From assembly GCA_947450015.1 (NCBI GenBank), contig CANFUB010000006.1:1-25943 (forward strand): a stretch of 25,943 nucleotides of DNA. The letters run 5' to 3'. The notes below the pieces were generated by a model. It was not told where the DNA came from, searched no databases, and worked only from the letters and a program-made list of their open reading frames with translations. Within the stretch, counting starts at the first letter, position 1, and every line of letters begins with the position of its first letter. Below are positions 1 to 8,448 of the stretch, in pieces. Source of the stretch: Bacteroidota bacterium (GTDB lineage Bacteria; Bacteroidota; Bacteroidia; NS11-12g; UBA955). A program made the translations under genes and the position numbers.

Positions 1-1518
1 ACCTGATCCATCTGCGTGGGTTACTGCAGGTATGAGTGCCCTTTTCTCTTCTTTTATGGGGAATACTTTTTCCATAAAAGGCACGTCGTCTGTTATTTCA
101 AAATATTCCGAAACATACTCTTTTAAAATACTGGGAGCAAAAGGTCTAAAGCTTTCACGACGCTTTATTTTTTTGTTTAAAATTTCTTTGGCATCTGTGC
201 GGCGTGGATCCATTAAAATGGAGCGGCCACCTAGGGCACGTGGACCAAACTCTGCTCTACCGGTAAACCAGCCTACTACCCCACCGGCTATAAGCGTATC
301 AGCTATTTTATCTAAGAGTAAATCATCTGGTATGTATTTATACGCAACACCATTTTTTTCTAACACATCCATTATGGCATCATTGGTAAAGGATGGTCCT
401 GTATATGCAGAGTAAATGGGCGCTTGCCTTGGGGTATCTAAAATATGATGGCTTGCATAAAATGAAGCCCCCATAGATATACCAGCATCATGCCCTGCAC
501 TTGGTATATACAAATTTTTAAAAGGTGTATTAGCGAGTATTTTTCCATTGGCTACGCTGTTTTGCGCTACACCGCCGGCTAAACAAAGGTTGTCTAATTT
601 GGTTTTATGATACAGTTCTGTGGCAACATGAAAAATAACATCCTGTGTAACCGCCTGCACAGAGGCAGCTATATCCATTTCAAACTGAGTAACAGGTCCA
701 GATGGCTCTCTATTTTTACCAAGTAGTTCTACTAAGTTTTGGTTGTACAATACCGGAATAATGGGTTGGAAAGTATCAGAATACGTAACGTAGCCTTCGT
801 GTGGTGATCTTAAATACTGGGTATTTAATTTAAACCAACCATCATTTGTAGGATATAATACTTTAGATAATACATCTTTATAAATGGGTTTACCATAAGG
901 TGCTAGGCCCATTACTTTGTACTCATCACCGTAGTGCATGAAACCTAAGTATTGGGTTAATGCCGAGTAAAATATACCTATACTGTTAGGAAAATTAACG
1001 GAGTCGAGTACTTCTATTTTATTACCATCCCCTATGCCACGCATAGCGGTAGAAAAATCGCCAGAACCATCTAAAGATAGTAAGGCAGCCTGGTTAAATG
1101 GAGATGGATAAAACGCCGATGCCAAATGACTACGATGGTGCTCAATATTGTGTATTTTAAACTTAGGCTTATCACATTTAAAATGAGCCCTTAATACTTT
1201 ATCAATGGTTTTTAAATCCTTTGCATTGATAAACCTATCATAAAAGTATTTTTTAAGTAATTGACTAGGCGCTTTAACAAAAAAGGCCATCTTTTCTTTA
1301 AACTTAGCATTAGGGTCTCTACCAACCACTAAATGGTCTATATCGTATAGTGATACACCTGCATGCTGCAAACAATAATCGACAGCTTGTATGGGAAAAC
1401 CAGAATAGTGCTTAATGCGGGTAAATCGCTCTTCTTCTACAGCAGCTACTAAAATACCATTCACCAATAAACAAGCAGACGCATCTGCGTGATGCGCATT
1501 TAAACCAAGGATGATCAA
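1..1518 (-). CDS. NodU/CmcH-family carbamoyltransferase, C-terminus cut by window edge
   Basis: This gene probably transfers a carbamoyl group from carbamoyl phosphate to a sugar hydroxyl in the cytoplasm, decorating the glycan made by this locus. Reading the minus strand from 1518 gives 506 codons without a stop; the frame is still open at base 1, so the 3' end lies outside the window. Family marks are MIILGLNAHHADAS at the N-terminus, a His-rich HHRSHL at about residues 127-132 (Kae1-like fold), GLAPYGKP at 204-211, LAGGVAQNS at 313-321, and the C-terminal-domain motif GWFTGRAEFGPRALGGRS from 416. The start is TTG at 1516-1518: an in-frame TAA lies a few codons upstream and no ATG lies between it and the conserved N-terminus. 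It begins 18 bases after the upstream GT4 stop, so it is likely the operon's distal gene. The acceptor sugar cannot be told. Confidence 0.93.
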   Translation of the reverse strand, partial: MIILGLNAHHADASACLLVNGILVAAVEEERFTRIKHYSGFPIQAVDYCLQHAGVSLYDIDHLVVGRDPNAKFKEKMAFFVKAPSQLLKKYFYDRFINAKDLKTIDKVLRAHFKCDKPKFKIHNIEHHRSHLASAFYPSPFNQAALLSLDGSGDFSTAMRGIGDGNKIEVLDSVNFPNSIGIFYSALTQYLGFMHYGDEYKVMGLAPYGKPIYKDVLSKVLYPTNDGWFKLNTQYLRSPHEGYVTYSDTFQPIIPVLYNQNLVELLGKNREPSGPVTQFEMDIAASVQAVTQDVIFHVATELYHKTKLDNLCLAGGVAQNSVANGKILANTPFKNLYIPSAGHDAGISMGASFYASHHILDTPRQAPIYSAYTGPSFTNDAIMDVLEKNGVAYKYIPDDLLLDKIADTLIAGGVVGWFTGRAEFGPRALGGRSILMDPRRTDAKEILNKKIKRRESFRPFAPSILKEYVSEYFEITDDVPFMEKVFPIKEEKRALIPAVTHADGSG

Positions 1519-1536
1519 AATAAAAGAGTTAAATGA

Positions 1537-2673
1537 TTAATTAAAAGAATTAAATAGCGCTGTATACTGAGTTTTAAAATCATGTGCATTATAAAAATCT
1601 ACTGCGTATTTATGGGCATTAGCACTGCATAAGCTATACGTATTGTTATCCATATAATACAAATCCTCAAGCACCTGCTTTAACCTAACGATGTCAAACT
1701 CATTATTGGCATAATTAACAAGCCAACCTGCAGATGTGACTGATTCTTCAAATACCCAAGGCGTCTTATCAGATATAATTACAGGAGTTCCTACACTCAA
1801 GGCCTCATAAATACTATGTCCAAAGTTTTCACCTTTTGTTAAAAGCACGAGTGCATCATAACGAGCTAATATAGTTTGGGAGTCTGCAGGATTAGCATGG
1901 CCTTTATAGTTAAAGGACGCTAAAGAATCGTTGCTGTTTATTTGCTGTTGGCATAATTTCCAATAATCCAGGTCTTTAACAGAACCATAAATATCTAATA
2001 AAACTGGGTAGTTTAGGTTTTTGAGGGTTTGGATTAAGGTTAACACCCCTTTTTTTTGGACAATTAAACCATAGTAAACAAGGTGCAAAGTACCTGGTTG
2101 TTTAGTATACTTTTTAGCAGCTTCCGTTGGATTAACCGGAATATTAGAAATTAATTGAACATTAGTATTTGTTCCAAAAAACCTTTTAATATCTGAAACC
2201 TCTGCCTTATCAGTAGCATGCCAAACAACCTTTTTACTGATTAATTGTTTTAATAAAAACAAATACAACTTTTTAAATATAGCTTTTTTCCCAAGCGTAT
2301 CATTAATTAACATACCACGAGGGCTAATAATTATATTCTTACAAATTAAAGCTGGTAAAAAACATAACCTGGGTATAAATAAGCCATTAATATAAAATGT
2401 ATGTTGTCGGTTTTTAAACAAAAGTTTTAAAATAGTAAAATAACCCTTTACTGAGTTTTGAGAATAGTAGATATCAGTATTTGTAATTGGGTCATTAACA
2501 AAACAATCAGATTTTATAGTGTCGGGCAAAGGCTCTCCTTGGTGACTATTTGCAGATGTAATTAGTTTTAAAGGATGGCTTTTGCTTAATGTTTTAATAA
2601 GGTTTTCGATAGACCTAATAGGGCCACCTGCGTCTGAAAAAGGGAAGAAATATTCAGTAATTATAAATAACAT
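1537..2673 (-). CDS. GT4-family glycosyltransferase
   Basis: A cytoplasmic, retaining GT-B glycosyltransferase of 378 residues that should add one sugar from a nucleotide donor to the lipid-linked glycan. The N-terminal glycine loop is visible as DAGGPIRS (residues 14-21). The C-terminal domain opens with YGLIVQKKGV (201-210) and carries the EX7E signature at E282-E290 in GENFGHSIYEALSVGTPV, the usual donor-phosphate and nucleotide contact of GT4 enzymes. Its ATG overlaps the TAA stop of the Wzy-like gene by one base (TAATG), which suggests translational coupling. A run of eight A residues followed by four G residues in the coding strand (2046-2057) encodes part of the conserved QKKGV loop. 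Donor and acceptor are unknown. Confidence 0.92.
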   Translation of the reverse strand: MLFIITEYFFPFSDAGGPIRSIENLIKTLSKSHPLKLITSANSHQGEPLPDTIKSDCFVNDPITNTDIYYSQNSVKGYFTILKLLFKNRQHTFYINGLFIPRLCFLPALICKNIIISPRGMLINDTLGKKAIFKKLYLFLLKQLISKKVVWHATDKAEVSDIKRFFGTNTNVQLISNIPVNPTEAAKKYTKQPGTLHLVYYGLIVQKKGVLTLIQTLKNLNYPVLLDIYGSVKDLDYWKLCQQQINSNDSLASFNYKGHANPADSQTILARYDALVLLTKGENFGHSIYEALSVGTPVIISDKTPWVFEESVTSAGWLVNYANNEFDIVRLKQVLEDLYYMDNNTYSLCSANAHKYAVDFYNAHDFKTQYTALFNSFN

Positions 2674-4007
2674 TATGAAGCCTGAGTTTCGGTAACAAAA
2701 CTAAATTTCTTTTTAGTGTACCAAACTATTAATCCATAAAAAAAAATACCCTTAGACAAATGATTGATAGTAGTTTGAAGTTCACAATCTGGTCTTATTG
2801 CATAATTTAAGAGCGGGAATATTAATAAAACGTAAAAAGGTGAAATTCTGGTCCAACCCTCTACCAATTTAAAGGTAAGAGCAAAAATTAAGCCTAAAGC
2901 AAAACCAAAAATATATACCCCAATTGCACCATATGCAATATAACCATCTGCAAAAATTCCTAATCCCATAGATGTTCCTGCATTGATAGTATGACCCGAA
3001 AATGTATTAAATATCTCCTTGTCTCCTGATGTAATTTTATCAGGAGCTAAAAACCTTGGCAATAGAGATGCCTCTAAATATTTATACACATTATTAAGAC
3101 CTTGAAAATTTTTATTACGGTCCATATTATCAACCGTACTAGCAAAAATCCATGCTTGGTTGGCTCTTGATAATGTTCCTAAAAGATTATCTTCACCCAA
3201 AATAATATCTGAAGTAGCTCGATTGTTTCCAATTTCCATAACAGTAGAAATACTGGCTACTTTTTGACCAGACCAAACTTCCCCTCTATAGACATTTTTG
3301 AAGCTTTGAATAAAAAGAATAAAGACTGAAATAAAAACAACCCAAAATAAAATAAACTTCATAGTGGGTTTGATAATATAAATATAAAAGATTCCAAAGA
3401 ATAAGATCCAAATAATAGCATCATGGTACATACCTGCTAGAAAAGCTTTATACAAAAGCAACAGCAATGTAAATAAAGGCCAAAAAAAGTTTTTTTGGGG
3501 GTTTAATGCGAATAATGAAAAGGAGGATACATATTGAAGTAGAGAGAATAGATAAATTAAAAAAGAGAATTCACTAGGTAAATAAGGTGCAATTTGCGTA
3601 GCCAATATAGCAATAACTGTAATACTTTTAAATAGCTTTTCATTAAGTAAAGATGAGATTTTTACTTTATCAAAATTAGGTCTGAATAAATTAGTTTTTA
3701 TGCAATTGATGCCGATATAAAGAAAAATAAAACCTGGAATTGCTAAAGTAAAATAATCGTATTCTGTTAATTTTAAATTATATGCAGTTATTTTTTCGCC
3801 TAATAGCAAGGAAATACTTGGAGACAGTAGATAATTTAAAGTGTACAATAATAAAACGGTCTCTTTAAATATAAATTCATTATTTGATATCTTTATAGCA
3901 CGAATAAAGAGTGAAATAAATATAGCAATTGAAAAAGTAAAATAAATTTCTTCTGTAATTAAATAGAAAAATAGAAATAAAGAAAAGAAGTACTTTAGAC
4001 TTATCAT
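2673..4007 (-). CDS. Wzy-like oligosaccharide repeat-unit polymerase
   Basis: An integral membrane protein of 444 residues with about ten or eleven hydrophobic segments and one large soluble loop (about residues 235-345). This is the layout of O-antigen/oligosaccharide repeat polymerases, which join undecaprenyl-linked repeat units on the periplasmic face. The stretch FADGYIAYGAIGVYIFG (about 348-364), just after the loop and before the last membrane helices, resembles the oligosaccharide repeat-unit polymerase group. Wzy proteins have weak sequence conservation, so the call rests on topology and location; an O-antigen ligase (WaaL-like) or another glycan membrane enzyme remains possible. It starts exactly at the stop of the upstream GT4 (TAAATG) and overlaps the next GT4 by one base. 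Base composition is very AT-rich, as is common for wzy. Its presence beside an ABC exporter is unexpected. Confidence 0.8.
   Translation of the reverse strand: MISLKYFFSLFLFFYLITEEIYFTFSIAIFISLFIRAIKISNNEFIFKETVLLLYTLNYLLSPSISLLLGEKITAYNLKLTEYDYFTLAIPGFIFLYIGINCIKTNLFRPNFDKVKISSLLNEKLFKSITVIAILATQIAPYLPSEFSFLIYLFSLLQYVSSFSLFALNPQKNFFWPLFTLLLLLYKAFLAGMYHDAIIWILFFGIFYIYIIKPTMKFILFWVVFISVFILFIQSFKNVYRGEVWSGQKVASISTVMEIGNNRATSDIILGEDNLLGTLSRANQAWIFASTVDNMDRNKNFQGLNNVYKYLEASLLPRFLAPDKITSGDKEIFNTFSGHTINAGTSMGLGIFADGYIAYGAIGVYIFGFALGLIFALTFKLVEGWTRISPFYVLLIFPLLNYAIRPDCELQTTINHLSKGIFFYGLIVWYTKKKFSFVTETQAS
3480..3498. repeat. Perfect 19-bp A/T-run palindrome inside the wzy-like gene
   Basis: Two perfect 9-base arms (CC followed by seven A, and seven T followed by GG) flank a single central base. 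It lies within coding sequence and encodes part of a hydrophobic segment (QKNFFWP). With a one-base centre it cannot form a good RNA hairpin without opening the middle, and no function is claimed. It may simply reflect AT-rich codon choice. Confidence 0.5.
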
Positions 4008-5144
4008 TTACAATTCTATTTTTTTGAAAAATTTTTCAAAATTTAATACAGAACTAAATTTATCTAAGGCATTTGAACTGAAAACATCGAATTCATCATC
4101 TAACAATTTTATTTTTTCTAAAATATCCTCAGGATTTAAATTTGTATAAGCACAAAATTTATAATTAGATAAATGCCCCTTAAAATGATGGTTGTCAAAT
4201 AATAAAACTGGTAATCCCATTGCTGCGTATTCGTAAATCTTATTAGATGCAGTTCCCAATGTAGAATTCATAACATCATTATCAGTAAATATAGCGAGAC
4301 CAATGTTACAAGTGTTCATTAGAATAGGCACTTCACTATAATCTGTTACACCATGAAACTCTAAATGATTAGATAGATTTTTTCTTTTTGCAATAGAAAA
4401 CAAATTAGATTTGTAAATATCGGTACTGAAACCTTTTAAAACTAAAACTAGTTTTTTATTATTGACTTTTATATGAAGCAAATTAATAATTTCTTCAAGA
4501 CCGTGGCCAGGACCGATACTCCCTTGAAATAATAATCGAATCTCGCATTCAGATCGTATAGCTTTTTTAAATTTAGAATAATATTTAACCCTTGGATAAT
4601 TAGGAAGAAAATAATATTTTCCAAGAAGATTTTTTAAAGGAAAATATTTAATTCGCTCTTCAGATGGCAGCGTAAAAATAGCTAATTTATTAAAAAGAGC
4701 TTTTTCAGAAAAATGAGAGAGCCATGATATACTATATTTTTTAACTTTCTGAAATTCTAGTACATCATGATTATGATACCAGATTTTTATAGATTTTGAA
4801 AGAAATGGAGAAATTAAATAAAAAGAAAGTGTTGGAATAGGATCACAAAGAATAACATATTTAGGCTTATTAATTAAGCAAAGCTTCCACAGTGAAAAAG
4901 TATAACTAAAAAAAGAAACAATTTTTTTAAAATTATTAGCTTTTTCACTATCCCTTATACTTATTCTTTCCCCTTTAGAAATCAACTCCGTATTATTGGG
5001 GTATATCCATTTTGAATCAAACACATTTCTGCTTAAAACATATACCTTATCAAATTTTAAAGAAAGTTCATCTATCAAATTCAATGTTGGGGGATAAAAT
5101 TCAGGATGAGAGTATACTGTTATCACTATCGAATTATCACTCAT
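4008..5144 (-). CDS. GT4-like glycosyltransferase
   Basis: A 378-residue GT-B fold glycosyltransferase. The C-terminal Rossmann domain starts near FQGSIGPGHGLEEI (206-219), where the glycine-rich loop replaces the more usual KG motif. It ends with SNKIYEYAAMGLPVLLFDN (300-318), the donor-binding helix of the GT4 subgroup that carries SNKxxEY in place of a classical EX7E. The N-terminal domain holds the acceptor-side residues HNHDVLEF (124-131). It overlaps the upstream glycosyltransferase by 8 bases and abuts the Wzy-like gene with no gap, so it sits inside a coupled translational chain. The sequence is among the most AT-rich in the window. Sugar specificity is unknown. Confidence 0.88.
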   Translation of the reverse strand: MSDNSIVITVYSHPEFYPPTLNLIDELSLKFDKVYVLSRNVFDSKWIYPNNTELISKGERISIRDSEKANNFKKIVSFFSYTFSLWKLCLINKPKYVILCDPIPTLSFYLISPFLSKSIKIWYHNHDVLEFQKVKKYSISWLSHFSEKALFNKLAIFTLPSEERIKYFPLKNLLGKYYFLPNYPRVKYYSKFKKAIRSECEIRLLFQGSIGPGHGLEEIINLLHIKVNNKKLVLVLKGFSTDIYKSNLFSIAKRKNLSNHLEFHGVTDYSEVPILMNTCNIGLAIFTDNDVMNSTLGTASNKIYEYAAMGLPVLLFDNHHFKGHLSNYKFCAYTNLNPEDILEKIKLLDDEFDVFSSNALDKFSSVLNFEKFFKKIEL

Positions 5145-6282
5145 ACTTTAAAATATTAATGTATCTTTTTGCATAAGATTCCCAAGTATTTTCTTTGATT
5201 GTTGTTTGCATAATATTACTAGAAAGACGCCTTAATAACAAAGGCTTACTATACAAATTAACAATTGCTGCAGAAATTGAAGAACTTGACATTGCAGGAA
5301 TAATTATACCATTAAATTCATCTATAATCAACTCCTCTGCACCTGAGTTAGGGGTGGCAATAAAGGGTACGCCACATTGCATCACCTGATTAATAACCAT
5401 ACTCTGTCCTTCTTCAATTGAAGGATGTATGGCTACACTACATTGATTGATTAAAGAATTTAAATCATAATGATTGATATGACCAAAAAAAGTAACATTA
5501 TCCATATTTTTCAGTTCATTAGATAAAAAAATAACTTCTTGATCAACTTTTCCAATAAACCAAAATTCAATATTCAATTGTTTAATATTCTTAATAGCTT
5601 CATATAAATAATAAGCTCCTTTTCTAATTGAAAATGTACCTAAGTAAAGTACCCTGAAATTAAAATTGGTATTACTTTTATCAAAGAAGAAATATTTGCT
5701 AGCTCCAAATTGATTAACAAATATTTTGTTTGCATCTACCCCATTATCTAAAAATGTTTTTTTTACGAACCTTGAAGGAACGGCAATTAAATCAACAATT
5801 GAATATTCTAAAATTTCTTTTGAAATAGTTTTTTGATCAATTTGAAAATAGCGTCCTCTAATTTTATATTCGTATTGTAAAATGTTTTGTTGAAATAATA
5901 TATGCGTTGAGCCCCTCTCTAAAAGGGTTTTAATTCCTTTAGATTTAGCAACTTTTATAGATTTTTCTGACATAGAGCTCCATCCAATAAACCAATCAGC
6001 TTCTAGTTTCTGGATTTTTCTTGAAACCCAAATATCAAAGTAATTATTAACAAATTGAGGGTGCTTTCTAAATATTTTTAGTCCAAACGCAATAAAAATA
6101 TTTGTTTTAATATTTTTAAAATCAATTACTTCATTATCTCTACGTTTAGTAAAATACTTTAAAAAACTATTTTTATTGGAAGAATATGATGTAAAAAACA
6201 AGACTTCAATACCATTTCGTTGTAATTCTTCAACAAGGTTAAAAGCATGAAACTTTCCACTACATGAAACTATAACTTTCAT
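5137..6282 (-). CDS. GT4-family glycosyltransferase with EX7Q variant
   Basis: A 381-residue GT-B glycosyltransferase. The second domain begins VLYLGTFSIRKGAYYLYEAI (from residue 211), where R220 and K221 fit the conserved phosphate-contacting Arg/Lys pair. The signature helix reads EEGQSMVINQVMQCGVPF from 290, so the second Glu of EX7E is Gln (E291-Q299). A Gln there occurs in some GT4 subgroups, so I do not read this as loss of activity. SGAEELI after it is the usual nucleotide-binding loop. It overlaps the next gene by 8 bases and starts 5 bases after the CgeB-like stop. Donor and acceptor are unknown. Confidence 0.9.
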   Translation of the reverse strand: MKVIVSCSGKFHAFNLVEELQRNGIEVLFFTSYSSNKNSFLKYFTKRRDNEVIDFKNIKTNIFIAFGLKIFRKHPQFVNNYFDIWVSRKIQKLEADWFIGWSSMSEKSIKVAKSKGIKTLLERGSTHILFQQNILQYEYKIRGRYFQIDQKTISKEILEYSIVDLIAVPSRFVKKTFLDNGVDANKIFVNQFGASKYFFFDKSNTNFNFRVLYLGTFSIRKGAYYLYEAIKNIKQLNIEFWFIGKVDQEVIFLSNELKNMDNVTFFGHINHYDLNSLINQCSVAIHPSIEEGQSMVINQVMQCGVPFIATPNSGAEELIIDEFNGIIIPAMSSSSISAAIVNLYSKPLLLRRLSSNIMQTTIKENTWESYAKRYINILKYE

Positions 6283-6287
6283 TTCAA

Positions 6288-7292
6288 TTAATTTTCAATA
6301 AATATTTTACTCAACTCTGAATATTCAAAATTATTCAATACTTTGTGTCTAGCAGAAAGTCTAATTTTATCTGTATCATTTTTAGATAAATCCATTATAT
6401 ACTTTGACTCACTTATCAAGTCATTTATATCTTTGAAAAGAAATACTTCTTTCTCTTCTTCAAAAAATCTAACATGATCCCTAGTTCTAGGCGCTAACAT
6501 GATGCCGCCGCAACCCGGTACTTCTATACTGCGCATGTTATGACTATTTAGGTTATGTACACGCATAATATTCAATTGAACACGGTATTTTCGGAGGGTC
6601 TTATAATAATCTTTATCATAAACAGCACCGTGGATGGTTAAATTGGGGTGTTTAATAAGTTTTTGCCAATCATGACCATACACATGCAAGGGCAAGCCAT
6701 GGTCGAGAATTTCTTTAAGTATTTTGGTTCGGTAAGCGTCTGGATTTCCAACAAAACATACCGCTTTGATTTCCGCTACTTCATTAAGGTCTTCAGTTGA
6801 AATTACTTCATTGTCAAAACCAAATGGCACTAAAGAGCACTTTGTGCCAAATTTCGATTCTATCCTAGACTTTACTTCGTAGTCGTAAGTAAAATGCTCA
6901 TCATAAAGATGAATACTCTGGCTAATGTTCTTATTTCCACTTCCTTTACCTGAAAAGATAAATGGGTTGTCTGGGTTAAAGTTAATAAGTCGAGTGGTAT
7001 GATTCTTTAGCGTTTTAAGTGTTTGAGGAGTGAGTTCCATTCCTTTAAACACCCAAATTAAATCAAAATATTGGCCGTTAAGCTCTAACAATAAACGCTT
7101 TTGGATATTTGTTTGGAGTCTAGTTAAACCTAATCTCACCAACGCTTTATTTATTATGCTTTTATAATAAAAATCGTAATACCAATTCTGGACAGGAACA
7201 TGAGTTACCTCATGTCCTAATTTGAACAATTCTCGCTTATATATTCTTTCAATAGACCAATTGTAATCAGAACCGATAATTAAAATCTTCAT
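6288..7292 (-). CDS. CgeB-like glycosyltransferase (Glyco_trans_1_2 type)
   Basis: A 334-residue protein of the CgeB-like glycosyltransferase group, named after a Bacillus spore-surface maturation protein. Visible family marks are NFNPDNPF (104-111) in the first domain, VGNPDAYRTKIL (about 181-192) and GHDW in the linker, and HNMRSIEVPGCGGIMLAPRT (251-270) followed by FFEEEKEVFLF. The last block is the donor-site region of this family, with E257 and the PGCGG turn. The ATGA overlap (4 bases) with the upstream GT4 points to co-translation. It most likely adds a sugar to the growing glycan, but its substrate is unknown. A degenerate non-catalytic role is less likely because the conserved block is intact. 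Confidence 0.85.
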   Translation of the reverse strand: MKILIIGSDYNWSIERIYKRELFKLGHEVTHVPVQNWYYDFYYKSIINKALVRLGLTRLQTNIQKRLLLELNGQYFDLIWVFKGMELTPQTLKTLKNHTTRLINFNPDNPFIFSGKGSGNKNISQSIHLYDEHFTYDYEVKSRIESKFGTKCSLVPFGFDNEVISTEDLNEVAEIKAVCFVGNPDAYRTKILKEILDHGLPLHVYGHDWQKLIKHPNLTIHGAVYDKDYYKTLRKYRVQLNIMRVHNLNSHNMRSIEVPGCGGIMLAPRTRDHVRFFEEEKEVFLFKDINDLISESKYIMDLSKNDTDKIRLSARHKVLNNFEYSELSKIFIEN

Positions 7293-8446
7293 GATGAATT
7301 TAAAAAGGCTTTAATATTTTGACTTGTGATCTGATGAGAAAATTGGTTGATTTTTTCTTTAGATGCCTCACCCATTTTTTCTCTGAGCATTGTATCATTA
7401 ACAATGGATTGTAAACTGTCAGCTAGAGCATCGATATCACCCTCTCTGAACACATAACCATTCACACCATTTTGTACTAAGTCAAAAGAAGATCCGCAGG
7501 TTGATGATACAATTACTGGCAAGCTAAAATTCATTGCTTCATTAACAGATAAGCCCCAAGTTTCACCTATACCAGAGCACATTACAAACAAATCAGCCAT
7601 AGAGTAAATTGTCCCTATTTCTGATTGATTGATAAATCCTGAGATTATCACATTTTTGACATTGTGCTGACTAATATATGATTCTAATTCATTGCGAAGT
7701 GGCCCATCACCCATATAAAACAGGACCGTATTGGCATTGTTAAGTTGGTGAAATGCTTTTAGTAAGTCTAAAGGTCTTTTTTTGACGATTAATTTACCTG
7801 AATATAAAATAATTATCTGCTTCTTATCTATACACCATTTTTGACGAGCATTTGAACCATCCATTTTTAAACTTTGAAAACGCAGGTTATCTACTGCATA
7901 CGGTGCAAAAATAAGTCTTGGCTCCTTCACCCCATGCATGAGATAATACTTTTTATTTTGTGAGCCAATATATAAACACTTGTCTACTATGTATTTGAAA
8001 ATTACGTATTTGAATAATAGAAATTTTATGCTCTTTTTAAATGAATGTGGTTTTAATTCTTCCTGGTTCCAAGGCATCTCTGCACGCATCCAAATTTTTT
8101 TACCATGTAGTTTAGCTGCTAAAAAAACAAACCAGTCGCTAAGGTATGCCCAACCATTAATAATGACAACTTTGTCATCGCTCTGTCTGAGCAACTTAAA
8201 TATTGACCAATTGATGGCATCTAAAAATCTTGTATTCATACCTTTAGAACTAGAGTCGTTCTTCAAGAATTCATAACTATAACCATCAAGTAAGGGAATA
8301 TCCCAAGAAACCTGTTGACCAAAACCTTTGTCATCGTTGACAGCAGTTTGACCACTGTAGTAATATACTTTAAGTTTCGTATTTGCCGAAAGTTCTCTAA
8401 GTAAAGGGCTTACGTATTGAATTGGATGTGAAAGAAAGAAGAGCAA
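7289..8446 (-). CDS. GT4-family glycosyltransferase (TTG start)
   Basis: A 385-residue GT4 glycosyltransferase. The N-terminus LFFLSHPIQYVSPLLREL matches a common Bacteroidota subgroup. The C-terminal domain has YSGKLIVKKRPLDLLKAF (215-232), GDGPL (246-250) and an EX7E helix at E295-E303 in GETWGLSVNEAMNFSLPV. The start taken is TTG at 8444-8446. No in-frame ATG exists close upstream, and moving further up would mean reading well into the wecB-like gene, whose stop is at 8449-8451. The family normally begins within one or two residues of this point. It overlaps the CgeB-like gene by 4 bases. Role: one sugar-transfer step in glycan assembly; specificity unknown. Confidence 0.9.
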   Translation of the reverse strand: MLFFLSHPIQYVSPLLRELSANTKLKVYYYSGQTAVNDDKGFGQQVSWDIPLLDGYSYEFLKNDSSSKGMNTRFLDAINWSIFKLLRQSDDKVVIINGWAYLSDWFVFLAAKLHGKKIWMRAEMPWNQEELKPHSFKKSIKFLLFKYVIFKYIVDKCLYIGSQNKKYYLMHGVKEPRLIFAPYAVDNLRFQSLKMDGSNARQKWCIDKKQIIILYSGKLIVKKRPLDLLKAFHQLNNANTVLFYMGDGPLRNELESYISQHNVKNVIISGFINQSEIGTIYSMADLFVMCSGIGETWGLSVNEAMNFSLPVIVSSTCGSSFDLVQNGVNGYVFREGDIDALADSLQSIVNDTMLREKMGEASKEKINQFSHQITSQNIKAFLNSS

Positions 8447-8448
8447 AG

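Noticed and set aside
32..415. Plus-strand open frame of 127 codons near the left edge
   Set aside because: It lies wholly opposite the carbamoyltransferase, whose protein has clear family motifs; the plus-strand product resembles nothing and is a shadow.
2046..2057. A8G4 run in the coding strand as a slippage switch in the GT4 at 1537-2673
   Set aside because: It encodes the conserved Lys-Lys-Gly loop of the family, so codon constraint explains it, and a run of eight A is common in DNA this AT-rich.
5137..5144. Frameshift suspected from overlapping glycosyltransferase genes
   Set aside because: Both proteins have complete N- and C-terminal motifs; the 8-base overlap is a normal operon junction here.
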